Shown here piece after piece: positions 53,365 through 64,000 of a DNA stretch of 64,000 nt. Numbering within the stretch: position 1 is the first letter of the stretch; the number at the start of each line of letters is the position of its first letter. The notes beneath the pieces are model-generated. The model made no database searches, was not told the DNA's origin, and was given only the letters and a program-made list of their open reading frames with translations. Source of the DNA: Stenocarpella maydis (taxonomy: Eukaryota; Ascomycota; Sordariomycetes; Diaporthales; Diaporthaceae); NCBI GenBank assembly GCA_002270565.1, contig NQMI01000042.1:217710-281709 (forward strand), written 5' to 3'. Position numbers and translations under genes: made by a program.

Positions 53365-55170
53365 GAGGCTGGCTGGCCGGCGTCTTGCTGGTGCTGCCTC
53401 TTCTATGCCTCCACTGTTGATGCCCCTCTGAGGCCCAGAACATGTTGGCTCCCAAAGGGGACTCGGACTGTCTGAGATGCGCCCAAACGGGCTGATTTCG
53501 AAGGACGGTTGTCTTTCTTCACGAGACGGGCCGATCATGGGGGAGGAGGCCACTGTTCCTGATGGAGCACTATCGCAAACGGCCAGCGACCAAACAGGGC
53601 AGTATCTGGGATTCCGCTTCGGGTCAAGTCTGATCACTATAAACTAACCTTTTTGGGTAGAACATAGTCTCCCAGGGACTTTGCACCCGCCGCTCGTCAC
53701 ATGATGGACTTTGACAGCTCGCCAACCCCAAGGCCACACCCATGAATCCCAAGCAGCTGTCACCGAGCTCCCCTTCGGGTCAAACGCGGCTGGGGGTACT
53801 GCCCCAAATGGAGAAGCCGCCCTCCTGACCGTTCTAGCCCAGCTGGCGCGACGGTTCGTGGAAATGCGCCCCAGATCGGCCAAGTTCCGCAAGCAGCGAC
53901 GCGGCGGCACAAAACGGTGGACTCTGGGCTCCTTGTTCCCCAGAAACGGACCAACAACCTCAAAGCCACCGTCCCGTGACCATCATCAACCCAATCCAGT
54001 CCCGGCTCCAGCCTGACCTGAGCTTGTCCATCCCACGCTTCATCACAGTCCCTCCCTGCCCAGCCCAGCCCAGCCCTGCCTGCCAGCCCTGGCCCTGAAC
54101 TGACTCTCTCGCTCGGTCACCCACGCACCCGCCCTCCCTCACCTTGATGGGGGGAGTCGTTTTCCGCTTCCCCGGCGAATTGACTGGGCCTGATCAGCCC
54201 GTGTCACGGTCACGATGGTCACGTCCCTAGATGCGTCCAGATCTGGGTGCGCATGGCTGATCGTGGACCAAAATCGTTTGTCGCTCGCCCTGCCAGCCCT
54301 GTTCGACCGCGCATTCGGGCGTGTCAAAATGCATCACAAGACTCGCAGAGGACAACGCATTGCTTTGCCCCCCCCCTGAGCGCCGCACCGCCCGGTTCGC
54401 TCCCCCAGGTTTAGGGTTTTGGTTTGATGAGGGCATCCCATATGATCCCCCATATGACCACCTGCAAACGGGCTGCTATTTTTGCTATGTGCTGCTGCAA
54501 TCAACCCGTTGCCATGCCGGATAATCTTGCGTTCGGCCTTGGGCGCCTCCCTCAAGCCTTGGGAAATTGACAGGCTTTACACACTACAGGCAGTCAGGCT
54601 CAGGCAGCCAGCCAGCCAGTCCATCGAGCTTCAATGCCTCACCTTTGACCGCAGCATCTACCACGGCGCGCAGCCTGTGTGGCAGCCCCTGATTGAACCA
54701 AGATCAAAGAGCTGAGGCCAACCAGCCTGCTCCCCATCGCAAACAAAACCAGTTTCTGGGATCGTTACTCAACAAGATGGCTGGCAAGGCAGTGCTGCCC
54801 AGCTCATACGTGACGTGACAATCTCGACCGGCTCTAAGGGGTGGGAGACAGGCCCAAAGCGGCTTGGAACTTCCGCCCCTTGTTGGGCCAGATGACCTTC
54901 GGGACACGTTCATGGCATTCCGGGAGCATCATCAGAAGCGCAAATCCTGTCCGCCTCGGACGGGCGGGCAGACAGCGTCCTAATTGATTATCCGAGGCCT
55001 GGTATTGCCCTCGCACTTGGCTTGCTGGTGATCGTCGGTGTCCTATACCACAACACTGCAGTGCTCGCGAGCTCGACCCCCGGCTGCGACCCTTCTGGGC
55101 GCCGTGGCGCTGCTTGTTAGGCACCCATGTGCTCGTGCTTGATGATAATGGCAGATGCAATCCGGCATGC

Positions 55171-56115
55171 CTAGGCCGTTGTTTTGGGCCAATGTTGTCG
55201 GACGTTGCAGTGGGGGAAGACGGGGTCCAAGAGGTCATCTGCCGGGACGAATCCTACCGCTGAAAAGCGCGGGGAGGAAGCAGAGCAGTGTTTGCAGCGC
55301 ACGCTCCCAGGCGCTCCAGTGACCTGCCGAAACACGCAATTGCTCCTGGATCGCCTCTGCAGCTGTGTATCAGTGGGGGTCCCCCGAACTTGCTTCTTTT
55401 GCCAATGGTTGTTATCACGGACCCTCGAAACACCGCACTTTTCTCCCTGCTCCGTACGATGGCCATTCCAACGACATGATAGAAGCATAAGACGTCGGTA
55501 AAAAACGAGGGCACTTGGTGCTGCTTGCTCAACCCGCCTCACGAGCTTCTTATGCGACGATGGCTGAGCGAATAGAGGGCTGGTTCTGCTCGCAACCCCA
55601 TTCATCGACTTAGACGCGCCGCCACACATGTAATACCAATATCTCTCCACTCGGTGCACGCAGAACTGCCAGACACCGGCTCTCACAGTTTCAGCTCTGG
55701 GATCGACCATCCGCGCCCCTCCCTCCCGTCTTACCACCTCCCGTGTCTGCCTTGAACTTTTTTTAAAAAAAGGGCCCAGGGGCACCAATCTAGAGCATCC
55801 CGCGCCTCTGTCCCTTGATGATGTGATCAACAACCCATGGCCGCACAAGGGTTTCGAGCCCCTCAGGCCCTTCAACCGCCTGCCCACCTCTTGGTTCATC
55901 ACCAGCCCAGAGAATGGAGCCTTCTGCCTAGGGAAAGCTGACAGAAAACCCCCGCGCGAAGTTAGGGGCAGCGGCGCGGGCCATTGCTTACACGCTTGCA
56001 TGCCATGAGAGCAACTACCCGTCCAACTCATCTCTTGGGGAGGTGTTGATCCGTCAGGATGCAATCCCCGGTTGCAGGGAGAAGAGTAATAGCCACAACG
56101 GGGGCTCTCTGCCAT
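55171..56115 (-). other. long open frame of doubtful coding status (314 codons)
   Basis: Longest unexplained frame in the right-hand gene desert, starting at an ATG. The predicted protein is Arg/Ser/Gly/Pro-rich with many isolated Cys and His, and no domain, signal peptide or repeat. In DNA of this GC content such frames arise by chance, so it is not called a gene. Confidence 0.2.
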
Positions 56116-59100
56116 CACTAGTGGTTTCTCGATTCGGATCTTCTAAACGCGAGCGCCCTATCTCGACGAGAAAAGGAACAAAGCACTAATAATATAACCA
56201 ACAGGGCCCACGGGGTCAGGGGGTTGGGGGTTGGGGGTTGTTGTGCTTCCCCCACCCCCATTTCGTCTCACCTTTGATCATCTGGGTGCCAGTGTCGGCA
56301 AAGGTGAAGCGAGCGAGCAAGACCGCGCATGGCCGAACAAGGGCGCAAGGGCCCTGTCCTTCCCCCCCGCGTTCACAGACGGGTGGTAGCCCGCATGGTT
56401 CAGGGTTTTTTTGTGTTGCACACTGGTCTCCAGAACGTCTCTTCGCCCAGCCAGCCTGCGCTATCATTATCATTATCGTTATCATCACAACTCCTACGTA
56501 CTTCTCACTTGCCGGCCATCGTTTCGCCCGCTTGGCTGATTCCTTCTCGAAGCAGATTCGAAGGATGTCGAGGCATGGCCCCATGCATGTCCTTAAGCCC
56601 AGTCCCCCGCAGTCTCTCGCCTTGCCCGTGGGGTTGATAGAATTGCGTAGAATGCAGCCATCACGGCTCTGGGATTCCTTCTCATCCTGCCTCTCGGGCT
56701 TTGCAACTCGGGTGGATAAAAGATATCAAGCGCATAATAGCACATGGTTAGTGTGGAATTCCTCAACACCCCTCCCCCGGGGAAAGGGGGCCAAACCATC
56801 CCTCACTCTCATACAGCCTTCTACTTTCGAAATGTCATCTCTCAACTGCCCGGGGGGAGGCGGTGTCGCCTTCCCTCGAGACCAAAACGAGGCCCCGGCG
56901 GCGCTTCTTGAGGTTAGCCAACCCACTCGGGGATGAGAAACGTGGGCGGGATGGTGCGTGTGTGCGTTTGGGGTGCCCTACCTACATAGTAGGGTATGTT
57001 CTGATCGGTCATTCTCTGTCAGCCCCGGCCGAGACTGACGAACGATGGCGAGATGATCTATCCCATCTCGGGCACTCTCTTGTTTTGTGTGTGTATTATG
57101 TTGCCGTGAGCGTTTTGCCCAGGGAGCTGTGTTGTTCATCTTCTTTGCCTCTTTTTCTTTCGCCTTTCTGCTTCTGCTGCAGCCCTCACCAATGGGCTCG
57201 TTGCCCGGAGTTGTATCGAGATGGTACACCGGCCCCTTGGGCGCGCCATGGTTCGCAGCTGCTTGACAGCAAAAGAATGTCTCAATCTTGTTTCCCCTGC
57301 GCCGGCCCCTGTTTCCCCGGTTGCCCGCCAGCCAGCTTACATGTTCGTTCCTTTTTTTATTCTGTGTAAAAAAAGACATCTGAGATCCGGGCGCCACAGG
57401 CACCTGTGTGGGCAGCCTCTGACGTCGGCGGCCAAAGTTATGTGCATCACGCAAACGCACCGCAGCTCTCCGCGTGCTACAATAACTCCTGGCAGGAGTT
57501 ACATAGAAATACGCGTGATGCATGCATGCACACCGCTCGCGGAGGATGCTAGCGGCGGAGAATGGGGGAGTTTCTTGTACTGTGTAGCATGCCATCATAA
57601 TCGCCAGCAACCATGCAGGTTCCGGTGCTGTGTGTCCCGTTGTCATCTGGAGCGCGATCCGTCACTGTGATGGCCGATGCTGGTGTCATGTCAATATCGG
57701 CCCCCCCCCCAGGGTCTATCTGCCGTTATCCATAACCGGCGGTAATTGATTGCTCTCTGTTCGTCCGGTGCTTGCGGCCGCCCAGGTGGGGGAGGTTGTT
57801 AACGCCAGGGATGGGGTTTGGGGTTGCCGAAAGAAGGCAAGGTCATGGCGGCCGTGTTTTTTTTTATTTTGGCGAAACCTTGAATGAGGGCGTGCATCAC
57901 ATGGCGAGCATGGATCCCAAGAAGGCCGAAGGGAAAGGGCCCGGGCCCAGGCCTGGCCCTCGGGTCGTCATCCAAAACGCCGACGGGGGCACCATATTGA
58001 TGCTTGGTTGTTTTGTGGGACGGGGGCATTTACTTGGACTGCAATCTCGGTCGAAGGTCCTCGCCTGCGATGTCGAAACGGGGCCGGGCTGAAGAGCTCG
58101 AGATTATGTTCAGACAGTTTTCTGGAGCCCCCACGCCCCATCGACGGACATGAGCGTAGACAGGCCCCGACCAGCAGTGCCGAGGGCCGGGCTGACCATC
58201 GAACAGACACTATTACGAAGCAGCAGCAGCAGCAGGGCACAAACCACGGGTCATGGGGTGCTGCTTTTCTGTGGATATAAATCTACCCAGACTTCACAAG
58301 ACGAGGCAGTGTCATGGTAGGTGATTATTATCCTTTGAGTTCCGCCGGGATCCTACTCCGAAACGTGGGCCCGGGTTGGTGCTGGTTGCTGGGAGCGAAG
58401 GTGACTCCGGGGGTTGATGATAATCCCAGAGACGGTTGCATCGCCAACCCTCCTACTGCGGTTCGTTGCTAGGCCCGCGTTTCGCAGGCATCAACATCAC
58501 CCCGTCCCGTGGCCATGTCAAATGCGCTGCGACCACGGTGAGCGAGCGACCCAGGAGGGAACAAAGACACGGGCTCTAATATCCCACGACTCCGGAGCCA
58601 GGCCCCGCACCGGTGAGCGAGAATAGGATCCAAGTCGCCCACTCCCCGGCCGGACGTGCAGGATGCGCAATGCTGTGCCCAGGTTGGTCGCTCGGTGCCT
58701 CGGGATCCTTGACATGACACTTTTGCATTTGCATCTATCTCGCTTCCCCCACACCCGGATTCCCGGGTCAGACTGGGTATTTTTGTATGACTAGGACAAA
58801 CGAAGCACATGGCGAGGAACAGCCCCCCAGGGGCTGGGGGGGGGCATGTATATGTGGCTAAACAAGTGATTTCTTGCCTTTTAAGGTTTCGCCAGGGCGA
58901 GACGAGGCGGGATCAGGCAGGTTGAGATTTGGCCGAGTCGGCCCTCCTCCCACGGCGCAAGCCAGAGCCAGGTGTGCTTGGGCCCTGCTGTGGCCGGATA
59001 CCATCAGCTTGGGACTTGAGCCAGGCAGGGTGGGGCAGGGCAGTGAAGGAATGCCTGGTCGCCACAAGGACTGATAAATATCCGGTGGGGTGTGGTTCGG

Positions 59101-62100
59101 ATAAAGAGGGAAAAGGATAGTCGAGATAGAGATGGTCTCTCACGCAACCTGCTTATTCAAGAAGTTCGTCCGGGGCCCAGATTGCCGGGAAGGATTCCCA
59201 CGCCTGTTGCTGTGGTGTTTAGGCCCATTTTACCGAGCTCGGCAAGGAGCGCTCTCGCCTAAAAAGCTTCTTGGAAACGGCAGCGATACTCATGATGGTA
59301 AGTACTAAGTATGTACTGGCGGTCGTTGGTTCTTTATTCCTGTCACCTGGACTTTTAACTCGCGATAGGATTTTTCTTTTCTTAAATTTTTTTTTTTTTA
59401 AAGAAAAGGTAAATTCGTTCATTTTTCCTGTTCCTCCGCAGGACTTGACCCATCCCTCGCATATTTTACCAGCAGCATGAATTGGCGACAAGTCGGTGTG
59501 CGTATGGTGTGCTCCGACGACAAGGGAAGAAAAGAGAAAAGGCAGAGCAACCGTCACCTGCAGTCCCACGACACAACCTGCACGTAACAAACCACACACC
59601 AGACGGTCAGGTGGCTTGACTTCCCTTCTCCGGCCCTCTCCCCAGTTTGGGGTGGTGGGAGCACGAGCTCGGAATGTGCATGCCATCAAGCAGGGTGTAT
59701 CATAAAAATGCCTGCCTGTGGTACTATTGGCCAATGGCACTCCAATCTAAACCACGAGGTGTAAATGGTTGCAGGTCGCCAATCGAGGGCGAACATTGAA
59801 GCGGCAGGGGAGACATCGGGAGTCCGCCCGCGGCCCCTCCCCACATCCTTGTCGCATGGGAAGAGCCGTGGCCACATGCACAACCCTCCAAATCGACTGT
59901 CCTGGATTTTATCTTTTCACACCAACGGAAAGCGTTGGGGCGCAACCCTCCTCCTCCTCCTCCTCCTCCAAGACGCGAGTGCGTATCAGATCGCTGACCG
60001 CATGCTGCTACCACGATGCCCCGAGGTGCGCTGAGATGGGCTGAGCTGTGCCTGTGCCTGTGCCTGTGCCGAGGGAGGGACGCCATATGCCCATATTTCG
60101 CAGTCGTGTATCGGACGCTCCCAGAAATGCCATCACAGCGGTCCATCTGTTGAGGTTAAGATCACCGAGCACTACCATGTCATGCATTGCCTGAAGTACC
60201 AACCACAACAGCTGCCAGGCTGGCAGCCAGGGCAAAATACCTGCTACCTAGGCCATAATGGGTGCTTCCTCACCCCTGGAAGATGGAGAACCGGTTCCCA
60301 ATCAGGCCCTTTCTGCTCCTCATCGAGCATCGTGATCATGATTATGATATCATGGTCCGTCCCGTCGCGGCCCAACCCTCGTGCTCGCATTCCACCGCGT
60401 CGCCAACCTCGTCACCTGTCAGGCATGCGAGACGTCATTATCCGCGGACCACATACCGGTGCTCGGGCCCCCGTTCCAAGCAAAGTGAGAGGGTGCGCGC
60501 CATCAAACAACGACTTTTGGCACTCGGATACTTACTTGGGCCTATATAGAGAGACTGCGCAGAGCAGACAAGAAGCACCACGGCACGGATGCACGCGCAA
60601 CCACCCCTGCTGCCCTGTCCCGCGGTGATCAGCGCCCAGTCTCCCGCCGCCGAGCGCGTTGGGCCGACTGGTGGTGTGAGGGATCCGGGGCTGGTTTGCT
60701 GCGGAAGCTGGGGTTGTCGTTCCCCAGACTCCCGCTTGCTGATGGCTGACACCCGTCAACACTCATTATTTGCTTTGCCTTTTTTGGTTTTTTCCTTCGC
60801 CCCTTGAAGGCTGGGCGGTTGACTGTGCCACCCGACCGCCCACCCCTTTTCTTGTCCTCAGCCGCCGCAGTGTGATTGATGAATGCCAGGGTCATGGTGG
60901 TGGTGGTGATGATGATGGTGGCGGCAAAGACGCCCACGACGTCGCTCCTCAACAAACGATGTGCCTTCCCCGCCGCATGAGGCACGGCCGCTTGGCATTG
61001 ACACACACATGCTTTCTCGCACTTTCACACCTTCGCATGCACCGTCTCAACCACGGCCGACGAGGCGTGAAACGGAGCTTGAAAGGGGGGCCCAACGCCT
61101 TTGGCGTACGAGGCTGCAACGCCAACAAGCTGAGAGATTGCCGAGATGGCAGCGCTGGGGGAACATGGGAAACCAACAAGCAGGTCCTGGCGGCACAGTT
61201 CCGCCGTGCCGCCGCCGCCGCCGCCGCCCCCTTTTCCTGTCCTCTTTTACTATTATCTTATTTGAGTGCTGACAAGCGTCGGTGGGCGATAGCGGGAGGA
61301 GCGGGAGCGACCACATTGGCGCGGCAAAGAGAAAAGAGAAATAATTAGTCGCCATGGGGCGGCGGCGGGATGAGACATCCGCAAATTGCCTTGACCTTGC
61401 CCTGCGCTCGCAGTCGGGAGTTGCCTAGATGTTCATGCAAGTAAAACCAGCACACGTCCGTCCACGATGCACTCACTTAATACCGGGGCCTGCGTATCAT
61501 AACTCAAGAGCGACAGAGGACTGCACTTTTTTTTCAGCTCCGGTTTTGCAGGCACAATTCTACCTGAGGCATCCAATCGGAGGGCGTGGCATTGGCCGCT
61601 CCGATCAAGCCTTTACTTGTCTGACATGACCAACCATCGATCATATATCACTCCCTCCCTCTCTCTTTTTCTTTTTCTTTTTTTTTTTTTTTTTTGAACC
61701 CCAGGTACCGCACACAAGGTCTCGATACAGCTTCATGGAGAATGTGACGTACCGCTGCAAGGAGTTGAAAAGCAGAAAACCGAGTTAAATCGAGAAAAAT
61801 AAAGAAGACCCGACGGCCGTCACCATGCAACCGTCAAATGGTCTGTCTGATCGAGATTGGCGAGAAGACACCGTCCTCCTGCGCTCGTGTCAGCCCAGAA
61901 GAAGCATAGCACACACCACGTCACAGCCGTCAGGCCCGTCAAACTCGTCTTGACACATCAAGCCTGACAGGGCTGCAGGGCTGGCTTTTGTCAGGTCTGG
62001 GCTGGGCTAGGTGTTGGGCCAGACCGGCAATACGAACGGAAGAAAGCAGGAGATGACGATGAAAAAGTGTCGGCTGCTGTGGTCGGCGACACTAATCCAC

Positions 62101-64000
62101 CCAATCATCCAGAGCAAGCTGTAGCAGTACGCTCGACATGACGATTTAACCGATCACTCTTGTCGCTGGTGGCAAGACGGCCAACCATCGGCGCACGGGG
62201 ATGTAGACGGCCGCCGAAACGGCTTTTCTTGTCCGGGCAGTCGGAGGTAGATTAGATACCCCAGGAGAATCTACTCATCGGGGCCTGTCTCTATCTCTCT
62301 GTCGATGAGATCCGAGATCCTGCACCTCACTACCGGTGCGTCGCACATGAGACATGACAAGCCTTGTGACGTCCTGCCGCGGTGCACACACACATGCGCA
62401 CACATAAAATAAAACAGTAAAAAATAATAATAATCAAAAACAAGTCCGCGTCACCAACGCGATCCCGCGCATCGCTGGCCTCGCCTGGTTTGTCAAAGTA
62501 CAAGCGAGCGCATTGTGGCTCTGGCACGGTCCATAAGACAATCGGGCGTGACAGTTGCCTTGTTCAGCATCGTGTGTCTCTCGGGCCGTGGGCCCGAGTC
62601 TCGGCCGGCTCCAGGGAGGGGGACATGCCGGCCCCAAGCGGGGAAGCCATTGACGACAGGTCTAATAAGAGGCCTGTCTCGTCTAGTCTGTCGCCCGGGG
62701 ACCATAATACCCAAGGTTTGCCGGTCCGGAGAAGGAACTTTTTGACTTGATCCTACACGCAACCAGCCAAGGTCACTCACTCACGGGGGCCGTTGGGTGC
62801 CGTGTTCCTCGACAGCCCCGATCCTGTCCGAGGCTCTCGAGCCCGGCGCATTCCAACCCCAGGGAGGGACCAAGCAGCCTGGCGTCGGGTGGGATTCCTC
62901 CGTCGGCTATAGGGTGCAACGGACCACGTCTCCCTCGCCATCATTGTGCCCCACTGATTCACGATCTGCGAGAGATGGTGTGCTTTTCCGGGGCGATGAG
63001 GGCGGAACTTCCCAGCTCGGCCAGCCAGCCAGTCAGTCCCAGGGGCTTGCACATGCACGGGATGAGTGACCTTGCTCGCAGGCAGCATCCGAGGGACCTG
63101 TTTCTCTGGTGCGCATGCCGAGAGCCAGGCTTCTTCTTGTCATTTGGCACCTGGGGAATTCCTTGCCTCTTCTTCCCGCCAGCATCTTCTGGCGGTGGGA
63201 CATGTGAACCCTGATCGGCGCCATCAGCCCTCTCAGCGATAATAGCCCCGGGCCAGACCCTCGGGGGCGGCAGCACCAAGGGACCAGGTGTCATTGTCAG
63301 CCAGCCATGCTGCCATGCGGTCAGGTGATGGGCGGGTGAGGCTCAAGAGTGCCAGGCCACAAGATCAGACCCGCTGCTACGTGGGCAGCAAGTAGTATCC
63401 ACCGCGGCGTGGGCAATCACAGGGACGACGGCCTTTCCCCTGCGTTTTTACACTACACTACTGTAGGGCGTTGGGCTGGCCCGCTCGGGGGCTCGGGGTC
63501 CTGCCGATGAGGTTCGAGATGCTCCTGCGGCGCCTGCATTTCCGTGTCATCTGTCACGCCCTCCGTGTGTCGGTTGGGCTCGCAAGCTTCGGCTCGGGAG
63601 GGGCTGACAAGCGACGGTGCTCGCGTGGCGCGTGGCGCGTGGTGTAACAAGAGCCCCCCCATTTTCCAGGAGGCAGTCAGTCATCTGTCACATTTTGTTT
63701 GTTTTGTTCTGCTGTCGCGTCCCACGGCCAATCGAGGCCCTAATGCCCGGCACCCAACATGCAGGCGCCCAATGCTTACAGCAGTCTCAGATCTGGACCT
63801 TTGAGCCCACTACACTACGTGCCAGAGGCGCAGAACTTGATCCAGGGTCCCACATATCTCACGGCAAAGCCCAGATGGCTGGTGTTACATCTCTTCTCTA
63901 CTGGTCCGTTTCGGACTAGGCAGGAGCGGGAAGGTACACACGACTCAAAACGGTCTGTTCTTGTTCACTTGAGCCTCAATTATGGAGAACCCCCCCCCCC

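Larger units (their letters stand above)
51987..64000. other. 12-kb stretch without a convincing gene
   Basis: Upstream of the regulator to the window end. Contents seen: a GTAC-rich palindrome cluster 52855-52990, CATCC repeats near 53043-53067, CCAG repeats near 53180-53200, a 12-bp triple repeat 53329-53364, C10 at 57701-57710, CAG repeats near 58218-58236, CTC repeats near 59950-59970, TGCCTG repeats near 60047-60070, GGT/GAT repeats near 60897-60925, CCG repeats near 61206-61228, a T-rich run at 61679-61695 and a C run at the window end. The longest frame is 55171-56115 on the minus strand, listed separately. Confidence 0.5.

Noticed and set aside
56238..57646. Overlapping 232- and 222-codon frames on opposite strands
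   Set aside because: Low-complexity translations (for example poly-Ile from an ATT/ATC repeat) and no recognisable domain.

Overview
The window looks like nuclear DNA of a filamentous ascomycete, most likely a Sordariomycete. Genes are interrupted by many short introns (about 49-190 bp) with GTRNGT donors and CTAAC/CTGAC branch sites. Protein families are typical of this group: a fungal NACHT/STAND receptor, a SesB-like serine esterase, a DUF1752/DUF3295 regulator, and a Ser/Thr-rich GPI protein. No rRNA, tRNA, CRISPR array or prokaryotic signal was seen. Exon boundaries below were worked out by hand from reading frame, splice consensus and family conservation.

Layout: 0.1-2.2 kb holds convergent ATG12 and ketopantoate hydroxymethyltransferase (panB). 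3.9-9.3 kb holds a divergent pair: an unrecognised 914-residue protein (minus) and a SesB-like alpha/beta hydrolase (plus). They share an ungapped 21-residue glycine-rich motif, at the N-terminus of one and the C-terminus of the other. 11.0-18.9 kb holds ubc8 (E2 enzyme, with inferred 3-nt and 1-nt microexons), a CCDC130/YJU2B-type splicing factor, a small hydrophilic protein behind a CRE/TATA promoter, and a 1130-residue NACHT STAND protein. 20.0-25.9 kb holds a 3-ketoacyl-CoA thiolase, a coiled-coil protein rich in SP/TP sites and a GPI-anchored secreted protein. 26.3-31.3 kb is a decayed stretch with a 5'-truncated gene, a 105-bp direct duplication and an A45G10 tract.

31.3-37.7 kb holds an intact Old Yellow Enzyme, a broken GMC oxidoreductase, a ZZ-like zinc-finger relic and an arylamine N-acetyltransferase, which looks like an eroded detoxification or specialised-metabolism neighbourhood. 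From 37.7 kb to the end only one convincing gene was found, the DUF1752/DUF3295 regulator at 50.2-52.0 kb. It has about 12 kb of apparently non-coding, microsatellite-rich DNA on each side.

The most interesting points are (1) the shared motif in the divergent pair, whose placement resembles known fungal amyloid-signalling partners, with a NACHT gene 6 kb away; (2) the ubc8 microexons; and (3) the very long intergenic regions around the regulator.
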